Source: Fischerella sp. PCC 9605
GTDB lineage: Bacteria; Cyanobacteriota; Cyanobacteriia; Cyanobacteriales; Nostocaceae
Direction: 5' to 3'
DNA length: 64,000 bases
Assembly (NCBI RefSeq): GCF_000517105.1
Contig: NZ_KI912149.1
Location: 62,280-126,279, forward strand
The translations under genes and the position numbers were made by a program. Shown here one piece after another: positions 24,821 to 34,825 of this stretch (position 1 is its first letter; the number at the start of each line of letters is the position of its first letter). The notes under the pieces were generated by a model that made no database searches, was not told the origin of the DNA, and saw nothing but the letters and a program-made list of their open reading frames with translations.

Positions 24821-25222
24821 ATGACGGGAAACTTGTTAGCTGCCTTAATCACAGCTTTAAGCTTGTTAATTGTTGATTTAGTTGTTCCTGGTGTTGATAT
24901 TGCTAATTTTCCAGCAGCTTTAATTGCTGCGCTAGCTATTGGCTTAGTCAACGGTTCTGTGAAGCCAGTTCTATCCGCCCTATCCTTACCACTTAACTTC
25001 TTATCCTTTGGAGCATTTTCACTCATTGTTAACGGCATTTGTTTCTCGCTCGCAGCATTTTTAGTTCCTGGATTCAGCGTTCATGGAGTTTTAGCTTTTC
25101 TTCTCGGTCCTGTAGTTCTGTCTTTGTCTAGTACTTTCATCAACAATTACTTCGCTGAAAGAAATCTGGCTTTGAAAAGCAGTGAAGAAACAAAATCTAA
25201 AGCTGAATTACCCTCCAGCTAA
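24821..25222 (+). CDS. PF04020-type small membrane protein (phage-holin-family/YvlD-like)
   Basis: A 133-aa protein with four hydrophobic helices and the pattern LVNGSVKPVLSALSLPLNFL typical of the DUF360/YvlD-like family; NGICFSLAAFLVPGFSV is also conserved. Function is unknown; relatives sit in envelope-stress operons. ATG 24821 has AGG eight bases upstream, better than the GTG nine bases earlier. A Lys/Ser-rich tail ends the protein. Despite the database family name there is no sign of phage genes nearby. Confidence 0.8.
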   Translation: MTGNLLAALITALSLLIVDLVVPGVDIANFPAALIAALAIGLVNGSVKPVLSALSLPLNFLSFGAFSLIVNGICFSLAAFLVPGFSVHGVLAFLLGPVVLSLSSTFINNYFAERNLALKSSEETKSKAELPSS

Positions 25223-25403
25223 CTATCAGTATTCAGCAGAACAGACGCGAGCGATCGCGTCTACAAAAGCAGCAAATCAAGATGATGGTTGGAAGAAAAA
25301 TACCAAAGTAAAATAATTCCTAGGATGGAGTTAGTAGTTCGGTTAATTTCCGAAAATAAAAAACAGAAAGAAACAAAATAGAAAAAATAGCAGCAGAAAT
25401 ACC

Positions 25404-25589
25404 ATGAAATTACTTCGTTATCTCCTCGGTTTCTTATTACCTCCTATTGGTGTTTTCATGACATATGGAGTAAGTACAACTTTGTTTATTAATATTTTAC
25501 TTACTCTTCTCGGTTGGCTTCCCGGCGCTATTCATGGTGTTTGGGCAATTGCCAAATACGAAGAAAGACTTAACAGAGAGGTATATTAA
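25404..25589 (+). CDS. YqaE/Pmp3-family stress-induced small membrane protein
   Basis: A 61-aa protein with two membrane helices. LLGFLLPPIGVFMTYGV followed by ILLTLLGWLPGAIHGVWAI is diagnostic of Pmp3/YqaE. Family members are induced by salt or cold and affect membrane potential in other organisms; that role is inferred here. It lies 181 bp after the PF04020 gene on the same strand. Confidence 0.9.
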   Translation: MKLLRYLLGFLLPPIGVFMTYGVSTTLFINILLTLLGWLPGAIHGVWAIAKYEERLNREVY

Positions 25590-25633
25590 GCCTGTGGTGA
25601 AGCCTTGATTTAGTCTCTTCATAAATCTTGAGT

Positions 25634-25673
25634 TTATCCCTTCTCTCTCCTAATTAAGGAAGAGAAGGGATAA
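25634..25673 (+). terminator. Probable terminator after the Pmp3-like gene
   Basis: A perfect 13-bp stem (TTATCCCTTCTCT with AGAGAAGGGATAA) has a 14-base loop. It lies about 45 bp after the stop codon and is followed by an AT-rich tract. Confidence 0.6.
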
Positions 25674-25683
25674 TTAATTGTTA

Positions 25684-25714
25684 AAATTCCTCGTCCCTTG
25701 TGGGCGAGGAATTT
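25684..25714. terminator. Second hairpin in the same gap
   Basis: AAATTCCTCG (25684-25693) pairs perfectly with 25705-25714 around an 11-base loop. It may terminate either of the convergent genes. Confidence 0.45.
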
Positions 25715-25804
25715 GGTAATGGGTAATCGGTAAAGTGACTAGTACGTCAAAAAAATTCAGGGTGGACATTATCCACCCTATACTTAATAGCTAGTTAACA
25801 CTTT

Positions 25805-26593
25805 TTATTTAACAGCTTTATCACTTGGTTCTTTTTCTTTTAGCCAGTCAGCAACAGATAACAATAAATCCCTCAATACTTGTCGTAGCTCATACTCTTT
25901 TCTCGCTATGGACGTACCTGCTTCACCAAGTTTTTCTTCTACTTGAGAGTGTTTTTGTTGTACCTGTGCAACAACTTCTTCAGCCTGGGGTCGAGCTTGC
26001 TGCAACCAGTTTTTAGCCTGGTCTAGATAATCTTTAACCTCTTCAGAACGTCCACCATAGCGTGCAGCTAAATTAGCTCGAACAATTGCCAGTTGTGCTT
26101 GTAATTGAGCGTAGCGTTTCTTTAATAAAGCTACTTCTTCACTATTTTGGATTGCATTGATGGCAGAATCGATGGCAGTTTTAGTTTCAGCAGGTTTTTC
26201 GCTACCACTCTCTTGAATCTCTGCTAAAATTCCATCAACTTCTTGTTGAATTTTATTTTCTTCGTCATCCAATTTTGCTTGTAGCTGTTTAACTTCTGCC
26301 TGAGTTTTAGCAATGGATTCATGGCGTTTACTATTAACAGCTTCCAATGCTCCTTCAATTGATGCCGTCACTTCTTCTTTAAACTCGCCACCTTTTGCTT
26401 GCAAGTTCTCAACTACAGTAGAGATGGCATCTCTAACAATAGTCCGAAGTTCACCGGAGCCTTCTTTAAATTCAGAAACAACCTGAGAAACTGCGGATTT
26501 GACAATTTCGCGAATTCGCTCTGCTCTTAATTGCCCAGTTTCTTTTGCTTGTTGGAGGTCAGTTTTAATTCGTTCTTTGATATTGTTAGACAT
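25805..26593 (-). CDS. Predicted coiled-coil protein of unknown function
   Basis: A 262-aa protein that is almost entirely alpha-helical and strongly charged, with heptad-like stretches (AKTQAEVKQLQAKLDDEENK, QLQAQLAIVRANLAARYGGR). It has no signal peptide and no membrane helix. The N-terminal half repeats the pattern I-x-x-A-(I/V)-S-x-V-(V/I) about every 23 residues, like apolipoprotein or LEA-type amphipathic helices, which suggests membrane-surface association. I do not recognise a named family. It is convergent with the Pmp3-like gene. Confidence 0.7.
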   Translation of the reverse strand: MSNNIKERIKTDLQQAKETGQLRAERIREIVKSAVSQVVSEFKEGSGELRTIVRDAISTVVENLQAKGGEFKEEVTASIEGALEAVNSKRHESIAKTQAEVKQLQAKLDDEENKIQQEVDGILAEIQESGSEKPAETKTAIDSAINAIQNSEEVALLKKRYAQLQAQLAIVRANLAARYGGRSEEVKDYLDQAKNWLQQARPQAEEVVAQVQQKHSQVEEKLGEAGTSIARKEYELRQVLRDLLLSVADWLKEKEPSDKAVK

Positions 26594-27142
26594 CTTTTAG
26601 ATAGGTTTGGATTTAACTAATTTGGATAGAAATTCATAGGAGCACTATGCCACACTGATATTGTGGCGTAGGCTTTTCTGAAGCAGTACTTCCTTTAGAT
26701 AGAAAATCACCAACTCAAAAACAGCTTACTTCCAAAGGTATAGATCCATAGAAACTAAAATACTTACATCTATACTTCTAACAGCAGTCTCAAGTAGCAC
26801 AATGAAATATGGGTAGTGTTCAACCTATATGAATCTGATTAGTGAAAAAATATTTTAATGATTAATATGTATGCGTAAACTCTACACTTGGCGATCGCTC
26901 ATAAATAGGGAAAAATAAAGATCGCCTACAGAATCTATAATCCTTACCAAACATAGTATTGCTCAAAATTGAGCAACTGTAAAAAAATGAGCGAACGGAC
27001 AGTCTAAATTTTCTTTTTGACCACAAGTTGGTATGACTGTGGTGAGGAGTATCGAAGATAAAAAATACTGGAGTTTAGTCTCAACTCCAGTATTAGCGAT
27101 CAACCCTAAGATTTTGAGGTTGTCAATTACTTAACCGGTGTT
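26594..27142. other. Intergenic region, no gene seen
   Basis: About 550 bp. A short inverted repeat (GCCACACTGATATTGTGGC) lies at about 26649-26667. No supported gene was found. Confidence 0.5.
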
Positions 27143-29875
27143 TTAGTTTGATGTATTAAATACAACATCAACCCAGTAGTTAGCCGACTGATAGGTGGAA
27201 GTTGGGAAGGCAGGGGTGGCGCTATAAGTATAAACACCATTGGGTCCACTCTCTCCATTACGCAGAGCATGTAGTGGTGGTTTATCCACACCGGAGTTGG
27301 CAAAGTACCCTACATCTTGAGAGTAGCGTCCAACAGTGGTGTGGTAAGAGGCTACGTAGACTGTATTGGCGGTAATTGCCACAGGTGTAGCAAAGTTCAC
27401 CTGTTGCCAACCAGAGGCAGTTTCGTTGGTAAATGTCGCCCGTGCTAGTTCTTGACCGCTACTAGTCCACAAGACACCGACGTGGGTGCCAGTATTTTGT
27501 GGTCCCTTGTAGAAACGAATCCCAGTAATGTTGCCATTGACATCAGAGCGGAACTTCACACCCAAATTCACTGCTGACGAGTCATTTTCTGTGATTAACG
27601 CAGGAGTCGCCGAGTCATCCCAGATGCTCACTGATGATGTGTTAGTTGTAGTGAACGACCAAGTGTAGTTTTGTGCGAGGGCATTACCTGCCTGATCTTT
27701 GACTCCAGTCGTGCCGCCTTTGATAGTGGCTGTATAGGTAGTAGAAATTGCTAGTGTACTGCTCGGTGTCAGTGTAGCTGTGTTGCTTGCCGCATCATAG
27801 GTGACGGTGCCGGTCACTAATGTGTTGTTTGGGTCACGCAACTCAAAGTTGCTAGTGCTTATTGTTGCAGCGTCCATTGCCTCACTGAAAGTGGCTTTGA
27901 CAGTTGTACCTGTGCTGACGTTTGTTGCACCGTTACTTGGAGTTGCCGAAGTCACTGTCGGCGGAGTCGTATCGTTACTACTAACTGTGACATTAACTTC
28001 ATTTCCAGGTGTTTCTATGTTGCCACTATCATCGATCGCGCGACTCTTAATGGTGACTGTTCCATTTGTAGTAGGTGTCAACCAAATGTAGCTCCAACTA
28101 GCACGACCATTAGCTGGATGCCATGTCGCCCCCCCGTCAACTGATACCTCAACACCACCAACAACACCACCAATGTCACTGGCCGCACCACTAATTGTTA
28201 TCTGGGTACCAGCCTGCACAGTCGCACCAGCTGTGGGCGAGGTAATGGTTGAGGTGGGAGCGGTAGTATCACCAGAGGCGGTGGCTAGTTGCAGACCAGA
28301 CTGTAACGTAGCGGGTTGCACACCCATATCAGCAAACAGGTTTACAGTTGCCTGCTGCATTCGCACATCTGGTGTTGTTGTACCGCGATCGTGATTTCCA
28401 TCCAGACCCCAAGGCCACTGTACCGTCCCGGAGCCGAACACCAAGGCACTGTTACCAGTACTACCACTGTATTTGTACAGTGTCAGATGGTGGGTGGCTG
28501 TACCAGACCTAAAAGTTGATCCGTAATCCTGTAGAACGGGGGCATTGTTGACAGTGGTCGTTGACATCCGAATTAAGCCTGGGGGTCGCAAGCCGTTGTC
28601 GATGTCTTCGTCCCATTCATAACCCAAGGTGCCATTGGTGAGTGTGGCAGTGCTACCTGGCAAGAGGTTAGCAATGCTGGTATTGCGCCATAAGCGCATT
28701 TGGCCGTCTGCTGCTGGCACTTGGATCGCAGTGGTCGCCCCAGCGTTGACAGTAAAGAGGGTGCCAGTCAGGGCGTTCTCAGGACGACCACCATCAGCTG
28801 GTGGGCTGAAGCGAGGGTCACGCCACGTACCAGTCCAAGTAGGCGGGTCTTCTGGATCGATGATGGCATTGGCATGAGTCTCTTTATAACAGACCAACGT
28901 ACGATAAGGTGTACCTGACCCATCAATGCTGTTTTCCCAGCGGGTCTTCCAGAAAACCTCGTTGCCACTAAAGAATGCTAGATTGATGCCAGCATCCCGG
29001 GCGGCTTCAACTTTCTGGCGTTGTTGGTTAGACCAATACTCGTCATGACCAACCGATAGAAAGACCTTATGATTTTTAATCAAGTCACCACGGCGATCGC
29101 TATCCACACCAGTAAAGTAACTAACGTCATAGCCATTAGCCTCTAGCCAACGCACCATCGGGTATTCAGCGTTGAATAACCAATCTGCACCACCATCAAC
29201 AGAACGAGTGTTGAACGGACGGTTGTAACTCACCTTGTAAGCCCGTCCAACAGGCGATCCAGTGTAAAGGCTATTACCACCGTAACTGTTGTAAGCCAGC
29301 CAAGTAGTATCTGAGGTCTGGAAGAGGAGATCGGAATTGCTGGAGTCGTTTCGGACAATAAAGACAATATGGCTTGCTCCGGTTGTTCCATCTTGCCGCA
29401 CCGCCTTCGCAAAATAAATTCCTGAGGTGGCAGTTGTTGGGATTTGCCACGACGCAGACACTGCCCAGTTACCGCAATCAATTAACCCGGTTGACGAGTT
29501 AGTTAAGCAGTTAGGTTGGTTTTGTGGTAGAGGTACAGAAGGTAGAACGGTGTCTACTTTACGAGCACCATTTCCGCCATAGTAGCCCATGCGGTAGATG
29601 TCGAGACGGTAATTAGTGGAGTTAGTGTTGATTTTGAAGTTGACTGTCTCACCCAAGTTATAGCTGATATCAGTTGTAAAACCTTGGATGTTTGAACTTC
29701 CTGCACCACTGATGTCCCACTCGCTAGGAGGATTCCCTGGTAGAGAGTTCTCCGTGACGATCGGGTTAGTTACGGCAAGCACCCTACGTGTTCCCAGCTG
29801 AAAACCCCCATTGAGGTTGATCGCTAGCAGTGCTGTGAATAGTATCACTATCATTAAGCGAATGAGCTTTCTCAT
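27143..29875 (-). CDS. Exported DMF-amidase-beta-like protein with Big_5 and DUF4082 domains
   Basis: A 910-aa secreted protein. A signal peptide covers about residues 1-35. Residues about 45-530 resemble the large (beta) subunit of N,N-dimethylformamidase (WDISGAGSSNIQGFTTDISY, YRMGYYGGNGARKV, FLSVGHDEYWS, KTRWENSIDG). The stretch at about 540-635 is an Ig-like domain, 640-745 is a Big_5 domain (SATPSNGATNVSTGTTVKAT), and 755-908 is a DUF4082 domain (GVKFRSDVNGNITGIRFYKG). The reaction is not known; the name of the first domain says nothing certain about substrate. The last 250 codons are nearly identical at DNA level to the end of the next gene. Confidence 0.85.
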   Translation of the reverse strand: MRKLIRLMIVILFTALLAINLNGGFQLGTRRVLAVTNPIVTENSLPGNPPSEWDISGAGSSNIQGFTTDISYNLGETVNFKINTNSTNYRLDIYRMGYYGGNGARKVDTVLPSVPLPQNQPNCLTNSSTGLIDCGNWAVSASWQIPTTATSGIYFAKAVRQDGTTGASHIVFIVRNDSSNSDLLFQTSDTTWLAYNSYGGNSLYTGSPVGRAYKVSYNRPFNTRSVDGGADWLFNAEYPMVRWLEANGYDVSYFTGVDSDRRGDLIKNHKVFLSVGHDEYWSNQQRQKVEAARDAGINLAFFSGNEVFWKTRWENSIDGSGTPYRTLVCYKETHANAIIDPEDPPTWTGTWRDPRFSPPADGGRPENALTGTLFTVNAGATTAIQVPAADGQMRLWRNTSIANLLPGSTATLTNGTLGYEWDEDIDNGLRPPGLIRMSTTTVNNAPVLQDYGSTFRSGTATHHLTLYKYSGSTGNSALVFGSGTVQWPWGLDGNHDRGTTTPDVRMQQATVNLFADMGVQPATLQSGLQLATASGDTTAPTSTITSPTAGATVQAGTQITISGAASDIGGVVGGVEVSVDGGATWHPANGRASWSYIWLTPTTNGTVTIKSRAIDDSGNIETPGNEVNVTVSSNDTTPPTVTSATPSNGATNVSTGTTVKATFSEAMDAATISTSNFELRDPNNTLVTGTVTYDAASNTATLTPSSTLAISTTYTATIKGGTTGVKDQAGNALAQNYTWSFTTTNTSSVSIWDDSATPALITENDSSAVNLGVKFRSDVNGNITGIRFYKGPQNTGTHVGVLWTSSGQELARATFTNETASGWQQVNFATPVAITANTVYVASYHTTVGRYSQDVGYFANSGVDKPPLHALRNGESGPNGVYTYSATPAFPTSTYQSANYWVDVVFNTSN
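27153..27905. repeat. 750-bp direct repeat, copy 1
   Basis: Encodes a Big_5 plus DUF4082 end. It matches 30282-31034 at a constant offset of 3129 bp with only a handful of substitutions seen by eye. Confidence 0.9.
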
Positions 29876-30271
29876 ACAGTCTCCTTCGCAGCTTGATCGC
29901 AGCTGACAGGCAATAGCAACTCACCAGACATCTTGCTTTTCATTGATAAATTAGTTCTCCATTCAACTCTGGCAGTCTGCCAATAGAAATGAGTGGGGGA
30001 AGCGATGGCTGAAATGCTTTTCATGTCATGACTCTAAAAATAAATCACTGCACAAAATTGTTTGATGAGCCACTAGGTAGTTCATCGCGCTAATTGAGAG
30101 GCTTCTAAGAAACCCGGTTTATTAGGAAACCGGGTTTTTGGGTTATACAACCTAATCAAAATCAATTTTTTGAGTGGTGAACATAGTTGGTAGTAAGCAT
30201 TACTCTGACTAAAAGCGGCTACGCGTCTACAGTACTTACTACCAAAGCATTCACGCTAATATGGCTAGCTA
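29876..30271. other. Intergenic region with AAACCCGGTTT hairpin
   Basis: About 400 bp. An 11-bp stem, AAACCCGGTTT paired with AAACCGGGTTT (30110-30137), is a common cyanobacterial hairpin repeat; on the plus strand it runs into T residues. No gene is seen. Confidence 0.6.
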
Positions 30272-33200
30272 CTAGTTAGTCGTATTAAATACAACATCAA
30301 CCCAGTAGTTAGTTGACTGATAGGTGGAAGTTGGGAAGGCAGGAGTGGCGCTATAAGTATAAACACCATTGGGTCCACTCTCTCCATTACGCAGAGCATG
30401 TAGTGGTGGTTTATCCACACCGGAGTTGGCAAAGTACCCTACATCTTGAGAGTAGCGTCCAACAGTGGTGTGGTAAGAGGCTACGTAGACTGTATTGGCG
30501 GTAATTGCCACAGGTGTAGCAAAGTTCACCTGTTGCCAACCAGAGGCAGTTTCGTTGGTAAATGTCGCCCGTGCTAGTTCTTGACCGCTACTAGTCCACA
30601 AGACACCGACGTGGGTGCCAGTATTTTGTGGTCCCTTGTAGAAACGAATCCCAGTAATGTTGCCATTGACATCAGAGCGGAACTTCACACCCAAATTCAC
30701 TGCTGACGAGTCATTTTCTGTGATTAACGCAGGAGTCGCCGAGTCATCCCAGATGCTCACTGATGATGTGTTAGTTGTAGTGAACGACCAAGTGTAGTTT
30801 TGTGCGAGGGCATTACCTGCCTGATCTTTGACTCCAGTCGTGCCGCCTTTGATAGTGGCTGTATAGGTAGTAGAAATTGCTAGTGTACTGCTCGGTGTCA
30901 GTGTAGCTGTGTTGCTTGCCGCATCATAGGTGACGGTGCCGGTTACTAATGTGTTGTTTGGGTCACGCAACTCAAAGTTGCTAGTGCTTATTGTTGCAGC
31001 ATCCATTGCCTCACTGAAAGTGGCTTTAACAGTGGTGCTGATGTTGACTCCTGTGGCACTATTGGTTGGAGTTGTGGAAGCAACCGTTGGCGGAGTTATG
31101 TCTGAACCCGTAACGGTGGTGAAGGCTACATCAACCCAGTAGTTAGTTGACTGATAGCTGCTGGTTGGGAAGCCACTAGTACCATATTTATAAACGCCGT
31201 TGCCACCACTCACCCCATTACGTAGGGCGTGTAATGGTTCATTGTCAACTCCAGAACTAGCAAAGTAATTGTTGTTAAGGGCGTATCTGCCATTAGGGGC
31301 ATAATAGGACGCCACGTAAACAGTATTGGCTGTAATGGGTACAGGATTCGCAAAGTTAACCTGCTGCCAACCAGAAGCTGTCTCGTTGGTAAAGGTCGCG
31401 GTTGCCAACTTTTGTCCACTACTACTCCATAGAGTGCCTGTATGCGTACCTGTATTGGTACTCCCTTTATAGAACCGAATACCCGTTATGTAGCCGTTGA
31501 GATCGGAGCGGAATTTAACGCCCAATTCTACGGCATTAGGATCGCTAGCTGATGGATTCGCTGGTGTTGTGGAACTACTCCAGATGGTACATTCTTGCTG
31601 AGAACAAGGTACTGCCGCTGTAGTAAAAGACCAAGTAAAATTCCCTGCCAAGCTATTTCCAACCAGATCTTTGACACGCGGATCGGTTGTTCCACCTTTG
31701 AGAGTGGCAGTATAGGTGGTGTTAGCTGTCAAGATGGCATTGGGTTTCAGCATTGCAGTGCGAGTTCCCGCATCATAGGTGATGGTAGCGGCAACGAGCA
31801 CATTTGACGGATCCCGCAATTCAAAAGTATTGCTGTTAATTGTTGTTGGATCGATCGCCTCGTCAAATATAGCTGTGATGCTTGTTCCGACACTCACATT
31901 TGTCGCTGCGTTGGCTGGAGATGTGGAACTAACTGTCGGAGCTGTTGTATCCGGGATGTATGTAGCAACGTAGGAACCAGCGTCGCCGGAGAAGATGGCA
32001 TACTCAACACCTTTGATTGCCGTTATTGTAGCGGTGACCGAGCTGCCATCACGCCTAATGCTGTTGATATCGAGGATGCCGTTGGCAGAGCGGGTAGGCA
32101 ACATTGCCTGCAAACCATTTGCACCTGTTCCTTTGTTAATACTGAAGTTCAGGGTGTTGTTACTCCACGACAGTGAGTCGAAGGAGGAAGTATTACGACC
32201 GTCGAGCCAGGTCAGCAACTGGCGAGCAGAGATAACCGGGACACTACGGGTTTTTGCAGAGTTAACGACTGCATCGGACACTGATGAGTTGACGCCATCA
32301 GTATGAGCGTTAACATCGAAAACACCGTAATAACCCTCTGAACCCAGCGCTTTATCAAGTAGAGTGTCGATGTTATAAGGGTATGACTGCCCCGACTCAT
32401 CGGTTAACTGTGTATTAGCCTCATAAACATCAATGACGCTCCCATCTTGCTTTGCTAATCGCATTGGCATGCCACTGCCGGTGAAGAATCCCGGACGGTT
32501 TTGAACCCAGCTAGGTGGCCAGTAGTAGTAGGTAGTATTGAGCCGCATCCCTTTGCTTACTTCCACTTCTGGTGTGGTAGACCAGTCACTCCACACTAGG
32601 CAGTGCTGCCTTTGGGTTGCCGGAGCAGGTAAGCTAGGGAACTTAGTGCTAAAGTTATTCAGTTGCTGTGTGTATAAAGACTCAAGTGAAGAAGGCGTAA
32701 AATTTCTACAGCCGGTATCGAGATGCAACGAAATTTCAAAGCCATCTGCATTGTAGGTAGCTGCTGTGGCATCATTAAACGGTACACCGGTATATACGTA
32801 TGATGTACCCCGAATACACTCCCAATTGTCTACTGAACAACCAGCTGGGCTCTGGGCTTTAAATTGGTCAAAACGACCTATGGTACCTCCATTCGCATGA
32901 TCGTCGCCTGTCATCAGTACAACCGCTTTTTTACCGCGTGGGAAGTACCAGAAGCGGGGTAGCGGTTTCTTAGCCTTGTTTATTTCGATAATCAAATTTG
33001 CCAGCAGTCGCTGTTGTTCATCAGCTTGGGGAATAGCAACTTTATTCAGGTCTACCCAGTCTGACTGCGGGTCGAAACTGGCGTTGCCGAAATACAAGTC
33101 ATCTGAACGAATAGGTGAGAACCCATCACGTTCCTGACCAGCCCAAGCAGGATTACCCTGGCGCGTATAAACTATTGAACGCGCTAAGTCGTAGGTAAAG

Positions 33201-34825
33201 GCGGCAGCATGACCGCCATTGCTGCCTATGCTACGCAACGTTACAGCTGGGTTGGTAGTTGCTGTTGTCGCGTTTGTGTAAAGGTTTGCCAGACTGGAAG
33301 CACCGTTCAGATTGTAGCGATCGGCAGTTCCGTGAAACTGGATAGTCTGGTTTACAAGACCATTACCAGAAGCTTTTGAAGTGTCTATAAGCAAATAGGC
33401 ATTTGAAAGTGTGCTTCCTGCATCGGCTAGCCCAAGTAAACTAGCAAGCTGCTTGTCAGGGCGCATTGCGATCAGATTGCCACCACCATTTACCCAATCG
33501 CTGAACATTGTCACCTGATTAGGGGTGAGTGCCATCTCAGCGAGAATGATAACATCATAGTTGCCTAGTGTCGCTGCCGAAACAGATGAAATATCGCTGA
33601 CGTTGAAGTAGTTAAGCCCTTCATTTCGTAGAATCTCGGCGTAATATTCACCAAAGCGGTTGGAAGAACTAGTTACAACTAAGATTGGTCCACCTGGAGG
33701 TGATGGTATAGAGGCAATGAGTGTCCTATCAACAGGACTAATAGTGTCTTCCTTAACCGAAGCATTGGGTTTCTCGATTTTCAGACTCTTTTGTTTTCCT
33801 GGTTGTTCGCTTTTCTGTTTAGCAGGTAAGTTTAGGGCCTTTTTCTGTTGACCCTTTGCTAGATCAAACACGATGACATCACCTTCTATTCCTGCACTGG
33901 CTAAGGTGTTAGGATCTGTCGGATTAAAGGCAAGTGCGGTAATCAACTTTTTATTTCCTTGGAGAGAGCCGCGTGGTCTACCACTTGGCACTTCCCACAA
34001 GAAAACTTTGTTGTCATCACCCGCACCTGCCAAGATTTTTCCATCCGTGCTAAAGGCAACCGTCCTTACCCGTTTGGTAGGACCGCGAAGAATTTGGAGT
34101 TGCATACCTTTGTCTGCATCCCAAAGTCGGACGCTACCATCTGCGCTTGCACTTGCTATTAACTTTTCATCAGGACTGATAGCTACTCCAGTAACTTCAT
34201 CAGAGTGTCCTAGTAGAGTTTGAATTTGTCTACCAGTCGTTACGTCCCAGATGATAATACGTTGATCTTTGCTTCCACTAACCAAAGTTCTACCATTAGA
34301 ACCAAAGGCGAGGCTGTTGACAAAGTCAAGGTGTCCTTCTAACAGTCGAAGCAGCTTGCTAGATTTCTCATCCCACAAGGCGATACGGCTATCTTCACCT
34401 CCACTCGCTAGAATACTGCCGTCTGGGTTAGTAGCGATCGCCCTGGTTGGATTTTCGTGTCCCCGAAGGATCTTAGTTTCTTTTCCAGCGCCTACGTCCC
34501 AAACTCGGACAACGCTATCCCTAGCTACACTTGCCACTTTGTTTTTATCTTTCGGGTTGAAGACGACTCCAGTAACAGGTAAATCCTCTTCTTCTGATGA
34601 CAAGGTTTTACTCACTGTTCCGGTCGCTACATCAAACACCACTACCCGACCATCTTCAACTCCACTCGCTAGAGAACTACCATCCGAACTAAAGGCGATC
34701 GCCCCAACTCTATTCGGATTCTTGGATGTGTCTTGAGCTACTGTATAACTTACGATTTGATCGAGGAAGAATACCAGTAGCAAACTACAACAAAATATGG
34801 ATATGTATTTTAAAAATCGCCTCAT
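30272..34825 (-). CDS. Exported WD40 / deacetylase-like / Big_5 / DUF4082 multidomain protein
   Basis: A 1517-aa protein with a signal peptide (about residues 1-30). Seven WD40 repeats at about 38-335 make one complete propeller (for example TLVSGSKDQRIIIWDVTTGR). A ThuA/glutamine-amidotransferase-like domain follows (about 378-620, ILVVTSSSNRFGEYYAEIL). At about 630-880 lies a polysaccharide-deacetylase-like barrel with VVLMTGDDHANGG and GFEISLHLDTG as candidate metal-binding motifs. Then come Big_5 (about 985-1085), DUF4082 (about 1095-1240), a second Big_5 and a second DUF4082. The layout suggests a carbohydrate-active surface protein. The last part was copied from, or converted with, the preceding gene on the map. 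Its neighbours on the same strand are the DMF-amidase-like gene and the Wzc-like kinase. Confidence 0.83.
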   Translation of the reverse strand: MRRFLKYISIFCCSLLLVFFLDQIVSYTVAQDTSKNPNRVGAIAFSSDGSSLASGVEDGRVVVFDVATGTVSKTLSSEEEDLPVTGVVFNPKDKNKVASVARDSVVRVWDVGAGKETKILRGHENPTRAIATNPDGSILASGGEDSRIALWDEKSSKLLRLLEGHLDFVNSLAFGSNGRTLVSGSKDQRIIIWDVTTGRQIQTLLGHSDEVTGVAISPDEKLIASASADGSVRLWDADKGMQLQILRGPTKRVRTVAFSTDGKILAGAGDDNKVFLWEVPSGRPRGSLQGNKKLITALAFNPTDPNTLASAGIEGDVIVFDLAKGQQKKALNLPAKQKSEQPGKQKSLKIEKPNASVKEDTISPVDRTLIASIPSPPGGPILVVTSSSNRFGEYYAEILRNEGLNYFNVSDISSVSAATLGNYDVIILAEMALTPNQVTMFSDWVNGGGNLIAMRPDKQLASLLGLADAGSTLSNAYLLIDTSKASGNGLVNQTIQFHGTADRYNLNGASSLANLYTNATTATTNPAVTLRSIGSNGGHAAAFTYDLARSIVYTRQGNPAWAGQERDGFSPIRSDDLYFGNASFDPQSDWVDLNKVAIPQADEQQRLLANLIIEINKAKKPLPRFWYFPRGKKAVVLMTGDDHANGGTIGRFDQFKAQSPAGCSVDNWECIRGTSYVYTGVPFNDATAATYNADGFEISLHLDTGCRNFTPSSLESLYTQQLNNFSTKFPSLPAPATQRQHCLVWSDWSTTPEVEVSKGMRLNTTYYYWPPSWVQNRPGFFTGSGMPMRLAKQDGSVIDVYEANTQLTDESGQSYPYNIDTLLDKALGSEGYYGVFDVNAHTDGVNSSVSDAVVNSAKTRSVPVISARQLLTWLDGRNTSSFDSLSWSNNTLNFSINKGTGANGLQAMLPTRSANGILDINSIRRDGSSVTATITAIKGVEYAIFSGDAGSYVATYIPDTTAPTVSSTSPANAATNVSVGTSITAIFDEAIDPTTINSNTFELRDPSNVLVAATITYDAGTRTAMLKPNAILTANTTYTATLKGGTTDPRVKDLVGNSLAGNFTWSFTTAAVPCSQQECTIWSSSTTPANPSASDPNAVELGVKFRSDLNGYITGIRFYKGSTNTGTHTGTLWSSSGQKLATATFTNETASGWQQVNFANPVPITANTVYVASYYAPNGRYALNNNYFASSGVDNEPLHALRNGVSGGNGVYKYGTSGFPTSSYQSTNYWVDVAFTTVTGSDITPPTVASTTPTNSATGVNISTTVKATFSEAMDAATISTSNFELRDPNNTLVTGTVTYDAASNTATLTPSSTLAISTTYTATIKGGTTGVKDQAGNALAQNYTWSFTTTNTSSVSIWDDSATPALITENDSSAVNLGVKFRSDVNGNITGIRFYKGPQNTGTHVGVLWTSSGQELARATFTNETASGWQQVNFATPVAITANTVYVASYHTTVGRYSQDVGYFANSGVDKPPLHALRNGESGPNGVYTYSATPAFPTSTYQSTNYWVDVVFNTTN
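30282..31034. repeat. 750-bp direct repeat, copy 2
   Basis: The nearly identical partner of 27153-27905. A third, clearly diverged DUF4082 unit lies just beyond it (about 31125-31590), showing that only the outer unit was recently homogenised. Confidence 0.9.

Noticed and set aside
24821-25222. Prophage signal because of the phage-holin family label
   Set aside because: The family is a common chromosomal membrane protein family and no phage gene is nearby.
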